Of a stretch of DNA of 64,000 nucleotides, positions 1 to 11,616 are shown piece after piece (positions within the stretch are counted from its first letter, which is position 1; the number at the start of each line of letters is the position of its first letter). The stretch is from an uncultured Myxococcales bacterium (GTDB taxonomy: Bacteria; Myxococcota_A; UBA9042): assembly GCA_903955385.1 (NCBI GenBank), contig CAJBNH010000008.1:35832-99831 (forward strand), written 5' to 3'. The notes beneath the pieces were generated by a model. The model did no database searches and had not been told where the DNA came from. It was given only the letters and a program-made list of their open reading frames with translations. The position numbers were made by a program, and so were the translations under genes.

Positions 1-1
1 G

Positions 2-745
2 GATCCCTTTGCACGCTCGACCGACGCCTGGCTGTGGCTGCCGGGCGCCTTGGACGTGATCGCGGACCTGTCTCACGCCCGTCGAATCGTCTGGAGTGCC
101 GAGCGCGAGGCCGCCGTCGCTTGGACGCTGGTGGTCGGGGCGGTGCAGGGGATGCTCACGACTTGGAACGGGAATCTGCCTGAGGACGTGGTGCCCGCCA
201 CCGCAATGCCTGCGCTCGCTGCCGAGGTGACGCTGTCGACCGCAGAGGTCTGGCAGGTGATCGCAGCGTCCGGTCCCGGCCTGCTGATCGCCCAGTGGAC
301 GCCGAAGCAGGACTCGCACGGATTCGGTCGGTTCGGCGTGTCCCTGCCGGACGCTGACGTCGCGTGTGAGCCCGACCGGCTGGACCGCGTCGGAGATTCC
401 GCGACGGCCCCCGTGCTCTTGTCTGCGCCCGGTCCGCGCCCGCTGGTGGTGGCCGAACTGACCCTATGCGGCGTCGATCAGGACTGGATCGCGTTCCCTG
501 TCGCTGCGGATGCGCTGGTGGAGGTTGCGACGCTGTCCCGAGCCGAGGCGGCACCGCCGATCGAGGTCACCCCTCCGGACGGGACCTTGTGCGTTTCGAC
601 GGAAGAGAACACGCCAGCCTCGCCGCCCGGGCTGCGACCGGCGAGTCGCCAGCTGGCGACGTGTTGGGTGCGACAGGCAGGGCTCGTCCACGTGCGCATC
701 GGCCCGGGCGCGTGGCGTTACGATCTGGTGGTGAGGGCGCGCTGA
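2..745 (+). CDS. 3' part of an unrecognised protein (5' end outside window)
   Basis: The reading frame is open from the first complete codon of the window to the TGA ending at 745, about 247 codons, so the start probably lies upstream. A TTG at 50 is a possible internal start but has no clear ribosome-binding site. The product is rich in Ala, Val and Pro, has only a few cysteines, and shows no membrane segment or motif I recognise. It ends about 125 nt before a DUF4159-type gene on the same strand and may belong to the same transcription unit. Function unknown. Confidence 0.55.
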   Translation, partial: DPFARSTDAWLWLPGALDVIADLSHARRIVWSAEREAAVAWTLVVGAVQGMLTTWNGNLPEDVVPATAMPALAAEVTLSTAEVWQVIAASGPGLLIAQWTPKQDSHGFGRFGVSLPDADVACEPDRLDRVGDSATAPVLLSAPGPRPLVVAELTLCGVDQDWIAFPVAADALVEVATLSRAEAAPPIEVTPPDGTLCVSTEENTPASPPGLRPASRQLATCWVRQAGLVHVRIGPGAWRYDLVVRAR

Positions 746-871
746 ACGCGACCGAGGCCGTTGCGTCTGCGGATCCGGTGCGACCTCACACGGGGTGAAA
801 CTCCCCAACTTGTTGCGATGCTGTTATCGTGCGCGCCGCTCGTTCCCGTGCCTCGCCTTGCAGGATCCCGG

Positions 872-1672
872 ATGCCGCTTGCTCGCCCTTTCATGCTCAG
901 GCGTCTGTTGTTCGCCACCACGGCGCTGGGGCTGCTGTTTGCTGCGCCGACGGTGCACGCGCAGGCCATCGCGTTGAAGATCGCGTGGTTGAAGGTCGGC
1001 GGCGCGGACCAAGGTTCGGAACTGACGGCGTGGGCGCAAGAGATTCGCTTGCGCACCAGCATCGACATCGCCCCGAACCCGGTCGGTGTGCGGCCGGAAG
1101 ACCCGACGATCTTTCAGTATCCGCTGTTGTACTGGGGCGGCGACCGCAATCCCGGCAAGCTGACTCCCGAAGCCGTCGTGCACCTGCGCCAACATCTGTC
1201 GACGGGCGGCACACTCATCATCGACAACACCGGCAAGGCGGAAGCGTCACAGGTGTTCGATGCGGGCGTGCGTCGCGAGCTGCAGCGGATCTTTCCTCAG
1301 CCCTTGCAACGGGTTCCGCCCAGCCATGTCGTCTTTCGCAGCTTCTATCGTCTGGACCGCCCGGTTGGCCGTCGGGCAGACTCCCACGATCTCGAAGGCT
1401 TGCGCGTCGGGGCTCACTTTGCCGTGCTGTACACCCGCAACGATCTGGCTGGCGCGTTTGCCCGGCTGCCGTTCGGCGGATTTGCGTTGACCGTGGTGCC
1501 CGGGGGGGAGAACCAGCGGGAACAGGCGTTTCGGCTCGGCGTGAATCTGGTGATGTACGCGCTCTGTCTGGACTACAAGGATGACCACACGCACGTGATG
1601 CAGCTGTTGCGCTATCGTCGGGGAACTCAGGTACCGTCCGCCCACACCGCCCCCGAGGAAGAGGAGCCCTGA
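872..1672 (+). CDS. DUF4159-type exported protein
   Basis: About 266 residues. The start at ATG 872 has AGGA about 7 nt upstream; ATG 893 is an alternative. A signal peptide is visible: Arg10-Arg11, a hydrophobic run to residue 25, and a likely cut after VHA at about 30. The core contains the segments YPLLYWGG and STGGTLIIDNTG, which resemble the DUF4159 family, where an N-terminal Rossmann-like fold poses as a flavodoxin or GATase-like domain. In other bacteria this family sits with MoxR, DUF58 and VWA genes. Here the next gene, 4 nt downstream, is a VWA/GATase-like membrane protein, so the pair is probably co-transcribed and acts at the cell envelope. Molecular role unknown. Confidence 0.65.
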   Translation: MPLARPFMLRRLLFATTALGLLFAAPTVHAQAIALKIAWLKVGGADQGSELTAWAQEIRLRTSIDIAPNPVGVRPEDPTIFQYPLLYWGGDRNPGKLTPEAVVHLRQHLSTGGTLIIDNTGKAEASQVFDAGVRRELQRIFPQPLQRVPPSHVVFRSFYRLDRPVGRRADSHDLEGLRVGAHFAVLYTRNDLAGAFARLPFGGFALTVVPGGENQREQAFRLGVNLVMYALCLDYKDDHTHVMQLLRYRRGTQVPSAHTAPEEEEP

Positions 1673-1676
1673 CGCC

Positions 1677-3983
1677 ATGATCGCCTGGGCCGGCCTCTTT
1701 GCCGTTGCAGACCCGACGGGACGCCTGGAGTGGGCGCTGCGGTGGTCGTGGGCGCCTCGTCTCGCCGTGATCGTGCTGGCGCTGGGCATCTTGGGACTTG
1801 CGTGGCTGAACTTGCGCCAGCTGTCCGTGCCGCGTCGGCGTTACACACTGCTGGGACTGCGGGCGTTGCTGCTGGTCAGCTTGCTGCTTGTGCTCTTGCA
1901 GCCGACGTGGGTGAGCCAGAGTCCGCGCACAGTCGCGCGGCGCGTGGCCGTGGTCGTGGACCGGTCGCTGTCGATGGCACGCGGTGCGAACGGTGAGCGC
2001 CGATGGGAGCGGGCGCGTGTGGCTGCCAAGCAACTGACGACGGGGCACTCGGTGTCGTTGTTCACCCTGGCCGATGACCTGCAGCCGGTCACGGGCATGG
2101 AGGCGTTGGCGAGAACCAACCCCGACGGCGCGGCAACCGATTTTCTGGCAGCTTTGGCGGAGTTGGGCGAACGGCGGCGGCTGACCGACTTGGCAGCCGT
2201 GGTGCTGATCAGCGACGGTCTGGACACGGGACGGTTGCGGGCGCGCAACCCCGCGGTCGAGAGCCCGCTGGACGAGGAGTCGAACGCGCTGGTCGAGCAT
2301 CTGGGCGTGCCGATCCACAGCGTCTTTGTCGGCGACCCCAAGCCCGCACGCGACCTCGCAGTTTCCGCAATTCGAGCCAGCTCGTTCGCCTTCACGCGCA
2401 CCTTCATGCCCGTCGCCGTCGATGTCGAGATCAGTGGCTATGCCGAGCGGTCGGACAGTCTGGCGCTCGTGCTGTCCGACAACGGCAAGCCGGTCGTCAC
2501 ACGTCAGGTGCCGCTCGCAGGACCTGGCCGGCGCACGATCGACTTGGAATTCCAGCCGTTGCACGTGGGGCCCCACGTCCTCGAGGCCTCGATCGTCCCG
2601 CTGCCTGACGAGCTGACCGAGACCAACAACCGCACGTGGGCTGGCCTGCGGGTCGTGCGCGACCGGGTCCGCGTCTTGCATCTGGCCGGTCACCCCTCGT
2701 GGGACAGCCGCTTCCTGCGCACCCATCTGCGCGGCAACCCTGCGGTCGACTTGGTGTCCTTCTACGTCATGGTGGGCCAAGGTTCGGGCGCCTACGTCTC
2801 GGCCGACGACACCACCCTGATTCCATTTCCGACGCGCGAGATCTTCGAGGAGTCGCTGAGCAGCTTCGACCTGCTGATCTTCCAGGATTTTCCGTTCGGG
2901 CCGTTCCAGATCGATCAGTACCTGCCGCAGCTGCGGAATTACGTGACCGGCGGCGGCGCCTTCCTGGTCCTTGGCGGGCGGCAGGCACTCAGCGGTGGCG
3001 GTTACTACGGGACGGGGTTGGCGGACTGGCTGCCCCTGCGTTTGCAGCCGCTGACGGGAGACGATGTCGGCTATCTGGACGGTCCGCTGCCGCTGCGACT
3101 GACGCCGGCGGGAGAGACGCATCCGGTGGCCCGACTGGCAGGAGATCCCGAGGCGAATCGAGAGGCTTGGGGGCGCAACGCCTTCCAAGGCCGCAACACC
3201 GCGCTGCTGCCGGGCGAGACGGGTCTGGTGCTGGTCACCGACGCAGCCGGGCACCCGCTTGTGGCCGTGGGCGAGGCGGGTTCGGGACGCAGTGCCGTGG
3301 TCGCAACGGACTCGCTGTGGACTTGGGCATTTCCCGCCACCGCCGCAGAGACGACCCGCGACCGCAGCCGCACCGAGTACCATCGTCTGCTGGATCAGTT
3401 GATGGCGTGGCTGTTGCGAGACCCGGAAGTCGATGCGCTGCGGGTGGATGCGCCCGGTGACCCGGTCCCCTTTGGTACACCGGTGCGCTTGCAGGTGACG
3501 GCGGTCGGTGCAGCGGGCGAACCCCTTGCCGGTGTGACGGTGCAGGTGGCGGTCGAGCCCATGGCGCAGGTGCCGGGCCCAGCCGTTCCGAGGCAGCCGT
3601 GGCCCGAACCTACCGACGTGCGCGGCGCGGTGACGCTGCAAATCTCCGACCTGACCCCGGGGCCGCATCGTCTGGTCGTCGAGGCGCTGATCGGTGGCCG
3701 CGTCGAACAGGCGACGGCGCCGCTTGTGGTCCTGCCGCCCAGCGGTGAGGCGTCGCTGATCCAGCCTTCCGACGCGCTGTTGCGCAGTCTGGCCAAGGCG
3801 TCGGGCGGGCAGGTCTGGCAGGCCCGAGCGCCTGCTGAGGGTGTGCCGATGGGCCTGCGCGATGGCCTGGATTTCGCCGACGGCGTGTACACGGACTTGT
3901 GGAGTCGGCCAGAGGTGTTGCTGTGGCTGGTCGCGTTGATGGGCCTCGAGTGGGCCCTGAGACGTCGCTGGGGCCTTGCCTGA
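1677..3983 (+). CDS. Membrane protein with VWA-like and GATase1-like domains
   Basis: 768 residues. Two N-terminal membrane segments (about 28-46 and 57-75) precede a VWA-like domain with a MIDAS-type DRSLS at residues 95-99. A middle region follows that ends in a glutamine-amidotransferase-like fold (about 390-460, with GGGAFLVLGG near 425). The last membrane segment is near 750-762. No catalytic Cys-His-Glu triad is evident, so amidotransferase activity is unlikely. This architecture is common in the MoxR-linked membrane proteins of Gram-negative bacteria, often annotated as BatA-like or glutamine amidotransferase. ATG 1677 lies 4 nt after the DUF4159 stop, pointing to a shared operon. No MoxR ATPase or DUF58 gene is present in the window; these may lie upstream. 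Confidence 0.7.
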   Translation: MIAWAGLFAVADPTGRLEWALRWSWAPRLAVIVLALGILGLAWLNLRQLSVPRRRYTLLGLRALLLVSLLLVLLQPTWVSQSPRTVARRVAVVVDRSLSMARGANGERRWERARVAAKQLTTGHSVSLFTLADDLQPVTGMEALARTNPDGAATDFLAALAELGERRRLTDLAAVVLISDGLDTGRLRARNPAVESPLDEESNALVEHLGVPIHSVFVGDPKPARDLAVSAIRASSFAFTRTFMPVAVDVEISGYAERSDSLALVLSDNGKPVVTRQVPLAGPGRRTIDLEFQPLHVGPHVLEASIVPLPDELTETNNRTWAGLRVVRDRVRVLHLAGHPSWDSRFLRTHLRGNPAVDLVSFYVMVGQGSGAYVSADDTTLIPFPTREIFEESLSSFDLLIFQDFPFGPFQIDQYLPQLRNYVTGGGAFLVLGGRQALSGGGYYGTGLADWLPLRLQPLTGDDVGYLDGPLPLRLTPAGETHPVARLAGDPEANREAWGRNAFQGRNTALLPGETGLVLVTDAAGHPLVAVGEAGSGRSAVVATDSLWTWAFPATAAETTRDRSRTEYHRLLDQLMAWLLRDPEVDALRVDAPGDPVPFGTPVRLQVTAVGAAGEPLAGVTVQVAVEPMAQVPGPAVPRQPWPEPTDVRGAVTLQISDLTPGPHRLVVEALIGGRVEQATAPLVVLPPSGEASLIQPSDALLRSLAKASGGQVWQARAPAEGVPMGLRDGLDFADGVYTDLWSRPEVLLWLVALMGLEWALRRRWGLA

Positions 3984-4066
3984 TCCCGGACCTTTGCCTA
4001 CCGTGAACTGCATCGACTGTCCCGCGTTGCCCTGCCGCCGGCGTTTGTCCGCCACTTGAGGTATCC

Positions 4067-6630
<2,564 letters not shown>

Positions 6631-6634
<4 letters not shown>

Positions 6635-7836
6635 GCATGCGGCGAACCCTGTTGCCTCGCGGCGTTTCCGGCGGTCCCGCGGTTCCCGCCTCCGCGCTTG
6701 GCATCGTGGACCGTGCGTTGCGCGATGGAGTCGGCTCGGCTGTTGCCGTCGCGGTCTGGGCGGGAGGGGAGCGGGCCAGCGCCGCCGTCGGCAGGACCAG
6801 CCGCCTTCGGGTCGTGCCGCACGCAGCGGGCCAGCGACTCGAAGCCTGTCCCGGAACGCCGACGGACCTGGAAGCGCGGTTCGACCTCGCGTCGCTCACA
6901 AAGCCAGTCGCCACCCTGACGCTGCTGGCACAGGAGCTGTCTGCGCCGAAACCGCGGTTGAGTCTGGACGATCGTTTGGAGCGCTGGTTGCCGGACGCCC
7001 GCGGCACCGGCCTGGGGCAGGCGACGCTTGGGCAGCTGGTCAGCCACACGTCGGGGGCGCCGGCTTGGCTGGATTTCTGGGGTGCGACGGCGGACATCCA
7101 CGACGCGGTTGAGCGCACCAAGGCCGTGCGCAAGCACTTGCTGCACACCCCCTTGGAGCGGCAGGCGGGGATGGCAGCCGTCTACAGTGACCTCGGGTAC
7201 ATGTCGCTCGGCTGGGTGCTCGAGGCGCTGCACGGCGAACCGTTGGACCGGCGCTTCTTGCGGTCGGTGGCCGTCCCGCTGGAGCTGGACGCGGCGTTTC
7301 GACGGGTCTCGGTGGGTGCCGCTGGAGACGGACAGGCGTGCGTGGCGACAGAGGTGGTGGTCCGTCGTTGTCCGCAAGGTCTTGCGCTGCAAGGTGAAGT
7401 GCACGACGACAACTGCGCGGCGCTGGACGGCGTGGCGGGCCATGCGGGCCTGTTTGCGACGGCGGATGCCGTGCTGACTTGGGCGCACGCTTGGCTTCGG
7501 GCGGTTCGGTCCGACGGTCACCGGCGTGTTGGTCCTCTCGGTCTGGCCCCAGAACTCGTGCGCTTTCTCGTTGCCACCCCTGGCGTTGCCGGCACGACCT
7601 GGCGCCATGGCTTCGACACGCCGACCCGGCCCGGCTCCAGCGCGGGCGATCAAGTGCCCCCGGATGCGTTTGGCCATCTGGGCTTCACCGGCACCAGCGT
7701 GTGGTGCTCGCCCGGCCGCGATGTGGCGGTCGTGATGCTGACCAACCGCGTGCATCCGACCAGTGCCGCCGTCGAGGGCATCCGCAGGCTGCGCCCGACC
7801 TTGCACGACACGTTATGGCCGCTGCTGGTGCGTTGA
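6631..7836 (+). CDS. Beta-lactamase-fold serine hydrolase
   Basis: 401 residues. The class C beta-lactamase/esterase family is shown by the SxxK motif SLTK (Ser88, Lys91) and the second motif Tyr185-Ser-Asp in YSDLGY. Near the C-terminus an HLGFTGTS segment matches the usual His-x-Gly third motif. Such proteins are esterases, peptidases or transglycosylase-like enzymes; the substrate cannot be read from the sequence. No signal peptide is seen. The GTG at 6631 overlaps the aminopeptidase stop (GTGA); ATG 6637 is an equally possible start. Coupling with the aminopeptidase suggests a joint role in peptide breakdown or cell-wall recycling (inference). Confidence 0.8.
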
Positions 7837-7862
7837 CCCCCGTCGATCCGCGCTGCTATTGT
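7833..7862 (+). promoter_or_regulatory. Candidate sigma-70 promoter
   Basis: TTGACC at 7833-7838 and TATTGT at 7857-7862 with an 18-nt spacer, about 50 nt before ATG 7912. The -35 overlaps the stop codon of the preceding serine hydrolase. Confidence 0.4.
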
Positions 7863-7911
7863 GCCCCCTGCTCCTTTCCGCAAGCCCGCGCGCCCTCAAC
7901 GGAGGCCGACC

Positions 7912-8676
7912 ATGTCCCAGCCCCGGTCGCCCTTCCAAGTCACTGCGGTCTTCTGCGGTTACTGCAATCAGGTGATCGCCGCGCGCGACGATAGCGAAGC
8001 TCCTGCGGGCGCTTCGGTTTGTCTCGAGTGCGGTCAAATCCTGCCCGTCGGCCATGTGGCCCCCGCACCGCCTCCGCCGCCTCCGCCTCCCGACAACGAC
8101 GACCTGTTCCAGGCCGCGCCGATGCCGCCGCGAGAGTGGAAACTGCGGTCACAGGGCCTGACGTACAACTTCCACGGGCTCGAAGCGCTGTTGAACTGGG
8201 CGGCCAACCGGCCCGCACAGACGCTGTGGATCTCGGCGGACGGCGATGACTGGCGCGATTTCCCCAGCTTCTTCGCTGCCGTTCAGGCTGGACTGGACGG
8301 CGATGCCGCGCTGGCGGTGGCCAAGACGACCCGGACAGAGACGGTGACCGCGGTGCTGGCCGCTGATGCCCAAGGCGACGCGAACGCCCCGGTCCCGGGC
8401 GAACCCGTCGCGCCCAAGACCGACGACGACTTCACAACTCGCATGGAAGCCTCAGACGCGACCGTGGCGCTGCCCGCAGCAACGCCGGTCGCATCGGTCA
8501 GCGTGGCCACGGCGGTTCTGCCCGCTGCGGAACGCATGACGTCAGAGGAAGCTCCGTGGCTCCTTCCCTCGCCCCCTGTCAGGCGGGGACTTCAGACGCC
8601 GGCCGCCATTGCTGCGGCGCTCGCCTTTTCTGCGGCGGTCGTCGTCGGTTTGTTGTGGGTGCAGGGCGTCTGGTAG
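7912..8676 (+). CDS. Zinc-ribbon protein with C-terminal membrane anchor
   Basis: 254 residues from ATG 7912, chosen because GGAGG lies 7 nt upstream; the frame is open further 5' without a better start. The N-terminus has two CxxC knuckles (CGYC and CLEC) separated by about 20 residues, a probable zinc ribbon. A poly-Pro stretch follows, then a compact domain (EWKLRSQGLTYNF to WRDFPSFFAA) that looks like a GYF-type or signal-sensing module, an acidic low-complexity linker, and a single membrane helix at the very C-terminus. Similar multi-module zinc-ribbon proteins are frequent in Myxococcota. Function unknown. It converges with the minus-strand lipoprotein gene ending at 8704. Confidence 0.65.
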   Translation: MSQPRSPFQVTAVFCGYCNQVIAARDDSEAPAGASVCLECGQILPVGHVAPAPPPPPPPPDNDDLFQAAPMPPREWKLRSQGLTYNFHGLEALLNWAANRPAQTLWISADGDDWRDFPSFFAAVQAGLDGDAALAVAKTTRTETVTAVLAADAQGDANAPVPGEPVAPKTDDDFTTRMEASDATVALPAATPVASVSVATAVLPAAERMTSEEAPWLLPSPPVRRGLQTPAAIAAALAFSAAVVVGLLWVQGVW

Positions 8677-8703
8677 GTCGTTGAGGGGCCGGTCCGTACG
8701 CCT

Positions 8704-9297
8704 TCAGGGTGCGCAGATGCCAGCGCCGTCGGGCCAACGCTTCTGCTGACTGTCCGTCAGGCAATAGCACTGCTGTCCGGTCGGGCACTTCAGTTGCTCC
8801 AACGCCGTGCACACGCAGGTCCGGTAGCACTTCTTGTCCACCTGGTCGCAGCGAAGGGCTCGGCCGGCGTCCCTCTGCCCCAGACGACCACAGACGGCTG
8901 GTTGGGCTGGGTCGCACGCCGCATTTTCACCCAGTGTTCCGTGGGCTTGGCACGACGTCTGCTGGGTGGCGGTCTCGAAGTAGCAGCCGAAGCCATCGGG
9001 ACACGGTGCCCAAGTCGACAGGTTGCAGGGGCCGACCGGCACGTCAGGACCGGCGTCGGCATCGTCCGGCGTCGTGTCGGGCGTGGCATCTGCGGTTGCG
9101 TCCGCGTCGCACACGGTCCCGGCACGTCGGCAAAATCCGCAGAGGCAGTCCCACCCTTGCACGCAGTCGTCCACCGTCTGGCATGCGTACACCGTTCCCG
9201 GGTCGGTCGCCGTTCGGCCGTCAGAGCACGCGGATGCCAGCACCACCCACGCGACGGCGCATCCGGTTTGCAGTAGAGCTTGTGACCGCGTGGCCAT
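8704..9297 (-). CDS. Small Cys-rich lipoprotein
   Basis: 197 residues reading from ATG at 9297. The signal sequence ends in a lipobox (LASAC), so the mature protein is lipidated at that Cys and anchored in the envelope. After the lipobox come CQTVDDCVQGWDCLCGFC-type spacing, an Asp/Thr/Pro linker, and further Cys pairs (CPDGFGC, CDQVDKKC, CPTGQQC). The many cysteines suggest a disulfide-stabilised extracytoplasmic protein. Its start overlaps the stop of the upstream TPR gene in an ATGA arrangement, so the two are co-translated. No enzymatic motif; function unknown. Confidence 0.75.
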   Translation of the reverse strand: MATRSQALLQTGCAVAWVVLASACSDGRTATDPGTVYACQTVDDCVQGWDCLCGFCRRAGTVCDADATADATPDTTPDDADAGPDVPVGPCNLSTWAPCPDGFGCYFETATQQTSCQAHGTLGENAACDPAQPAVCGRLGQRDAGRALRCDQVDKKCYRTCVCTALEQLKCPTGQQCYCLTDSQQKRWPDGAGICAP

Positions 9298-10313
9298 CAG
9301 AATCTCCCCTGCAGCAGCAGTTCGGCGTGCGATCCGTTGGCGGCGAGCGCAGGCAGCACTCGCCAGGACGCGCTTGCGGCACCAGTGGAAGCCGCTCCGA
9401 CCGGGGCCGCCGTCGCCTCTTCGTCGCCCAGCCACCACAACGCGAGTCCGGTCCCCACCGCGGCCACGCCAACAACGGCAAGCCCGGTCGCCCACGCCTG
9501 GCGTGAGTCGTGGGTTCGCAGGGCATCGTCCACTTCCCTTTGTGTGACGGCACTATAGCGCGTCTCGCCACCAACGGTGCTGCGGCCGGCCGAGAGACGA
9601 TCGTCCAAGTCCGCAAGACTGCTGCGCGCGATCAGCGTCAGGACCGTCGCCGTGACCAGCAGCGTCGCTCCCACCGCCGCAGTCGAGGCACCGACCACCT
9701 CCTGTCTGGTCCAACCTGAAGCCTCGATGCGAGCGAACAGACCGGGGCGGCGGATCGGCGCAGGGCGATCTTCTTCCTGTGGCGGAGCGGGCTTGACCGT
9801 CGTCGGTGTTGTCTCGGTCGTGGGCTTCCCGGTGTCGGCGGGCTTGGGTGGGGGCGTGACGTCCGGCGGCTTGGGGCGGGCGGCGTCGGCGGCCTTGGCG
9901 GTTTCGCGGGCCGTCAGTTCCTTCTGGATCGCGGCAAGATGCTGCTCAGCCTCGCGGCGTCCCTGCACGCTGTCGGGGTCGTCGAAGGTGTCCAGTGACA
10001 GGTAGAGCTGGAACAGCGGCACGGCCTGCGCCAGTTGTCCGGCCCGCTGGTACGACCGCGCTGCGTTGAACACGAGGGTCGGCTCGGGGAACTGCGCGTA
10101 CGCCTGCATGAACAACTTGGCGGCTTCGGCATAGGCGCCGGACGCGAACCTGGCCTTGGCCTGCTCAGCCGTGATGACCGCCAGCTTCTCCTGCTCAGCC
10201 GTGGGTGCCGCCCGGGGCGCGGCAACGGCGCTGGCCGCGGTGCCGACGATCTGCCCACAGACCAAGGCAGCGAAGCAGGCAACGGCAAGCGAGTGGAGGA
10301 GCAGCCTCAGCAT
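9297..10313 (-). CDS. TPR protein with signal sequence and two membrane helices
   Basis: 338 residues from ATG 10313; a longer form from TTG 10343 lacks support. An N-terminal hydrophobic signal is followed by two to three TPR units (ARFASGAYAEAAKLFMQAY, LVFNAARSYQRAGQLAQAV), a Pro/Lys/Thr-rich linker, and two C-terminal membrane helices (VGATLLVTATVLTLIARSS and TGLAVVGVAAVGTGLALWW). This layout is common among Myxococcota envelope proteins and is thought to mediate protein-protein contacts. It is coupled to the downstream lipoprotein gene and may help assemble it. Function unknown. Confidence 0.7.
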   Translation of the reverse strand: MLRLLLHSLAVACFAALVCGQIVGTAASAVAAPRAAPTAEQEKLAVITAEQAKARFASGAYAEAAKLFMQAYAQFPEPTLVFNAARSYQRAGQLAQAVPLFQLYLSLDTFDDPDSVQGRREAEQHLAAIQKELTARETAKAADAARPKPPDVTPPPKPADTGKPTTETTPTTVKPAPPQEEDRPAPIRRPGLFARIEASGWTRQEVVGASTAAVGATLLVTATVLTLIARSSLADLDDRLSAGRSTVGGETRYSAVTQREVDDALRTHDSRQAWATGLAVVGVAAVGTGLALWWLGDEEATAAPVGAASTGAASASWRVLPALAANGSHAELLLQGRF

Positions 10314-10397
10314 GGGGGCAGCTTGGCTTCGGCGTTGCCCCAAGTCAAATCAGTGCCTCGCAGGTATGGTTCATCTTATTGGGGCGAGCGCACGCGA

Positions 10398-11603
10398 TCA
10401 GGCCAACTCGGTCAGGATGGCGTCCAGCAAGCGCACGCCCTCCGGCCGCAGCCGCAGCCAGTCGGCCTCCAGCTCCAGCGGTCGCCCGCGGCGGACCGCG
10501 CGCTCTGCCCGCAGCACCAACGCCTCACAAGGCTGGTCGCCCACGTCGCGACGCAGCGCAGCCAAATCGACCCCCGCCGCCAGACGCAGACCCGTCATCA
10601 GGCGCTCGGTCACATGCGTCTCGGCATCGATATCCTCTTGGATCTCCTCACACACCCGACCCTTGCCGACCGCCGCACTCCACGCCGCGTGCGACCGCGT
10701 ATTGCCGTAACGGTGGCCCAACACGCCCGCGGCCGCGTCCTGCCGCGGCGGCAGGAAGCCGTGCGCCCCCACGCCCAACGCCAGATAGCGACCGCCGGTC
10801 CAGTACGTCAGGTTGTGGCGGCACTGGTGGCCTTCCGTCGCAAAATTGGACACTTCGTAGCGGTGCAAGCCGTGCCCTGCCGTCATCTTGGGCAGCGCGT
10901 CGAGCATGTCGCTCTGCAGGTCATCGTCCGGGGCCTTGCGCAGTCCGCGCGCCACCTGTCCCGCCAGCGGCGTGCCAGCCTCGACCGTCAGACTGTACGC
11001 GCTCAGGTGCGGCAGACCGTAGCCCAGCACGGCGTCGACGTCGCGCTGCAGGTCCTGCATCGTTTGGCCGGGCGCGCCGAACAGCAAGTCTGCACTCGCA
11101 CTGCGCAATCTGCCCGACGCCAGCAAGTCGGCGATCTCGGCCAGTGTCCGTCGCGCAGCGCCCGCGTCGTGGATGCGGTCCAAGGCGGCCAGTCGACCAT
11201 CGTCCAGCGCCTGGATGCCTACGGAGACACGCCGAATTCCAGCCGACGCATACGCCCGCAAGTCGCCCGACTCCAGGGTGCCCGGGTTGGCTTCGAGCGT
11301 GATTTCCGCGTCCGGCAGCAGGCCGCCCCAGCGATGCAGCATCTCCAGCAGATCCGAGATGTTCCGCGGTCCCCAAAGCGACGGCGTCCCGCCGCCCAGA
11401 AACACCGACGCGATGGGTGCGGCGGGAAGGTCGCGGGTACGCGTAGTGAATTCCTGAACAATGGAAGCTAGATACGCCTCGCGCGGCACATCGCGGACGG
11501 CGATTGTGGCGAAGTCGCAGTAGGCGCAGCGGTGCAGGCAGTACGGGAAGTGGACGTACACCGCCCAAGTCGCGGGAGGTTGGGTCATCGCGGCGGCGGT
11601 CAT
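10398..11603 (-). CDS. hemW: Radical SAM heme chaperone HemW
   Basis: 401 residues. The radical-SAM cluster motif is Cys22-x3-Cys26-x2-Cys29 in YVHFPYCLHRCAYCDF, with the aromatic residue and Cys spacing of the HemN/HemW family. The glycine-rich SAM site GGGTPSLW follows, and there is a C-terminal HemW-like region. HemW binds heme and passes it to target proteins; unlike HemN it is not thought to act as coproporphyrinogen oxidase. ATG 11603 has GGAG 4 nt upstream; ATG 11588 is an alternative. The upstream PKD-domain gene ends 13 nt before, so the two are probably one operon. Confidence 0.88.
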   Translation of the reverse strand: MTAAAMTQPPATWAVYVHFPYCLHRCAYCDFATIAVRDVPREAYLASIVQEFTTRTRDLPAAPIASVFLGGGTPSLWGPRNISDLLEMLHRWGGLLPDAEITLEANPGTLESGDLRAYASAGIRRVSVGIQALDDGRLAALDRIHDAGAARRTLAEIADLLASGRLRSASADLLFGAPGQTMQDLQRDVDAVLGYGLPHLSAYSLTVEAGTPLAGQVARGLRKAPDDDLQSDMLDALPKMTAGHGLHRYEVSNFATEGHQCRHNLTYWTGGRYLALGVGAHGFLPPRQDAAAGVLGHRYGNTRSHAAWSAAVGKGRVCEEIQEDIDAETHVTERLMTGLRLAAGVDLAALRRDVGDQPCEALVLRAERAVRRGRPLELEADWLRLRPEGVRLLDAILTELA

Positions 11604-11616
11604 CGGGCTCCAGCGC

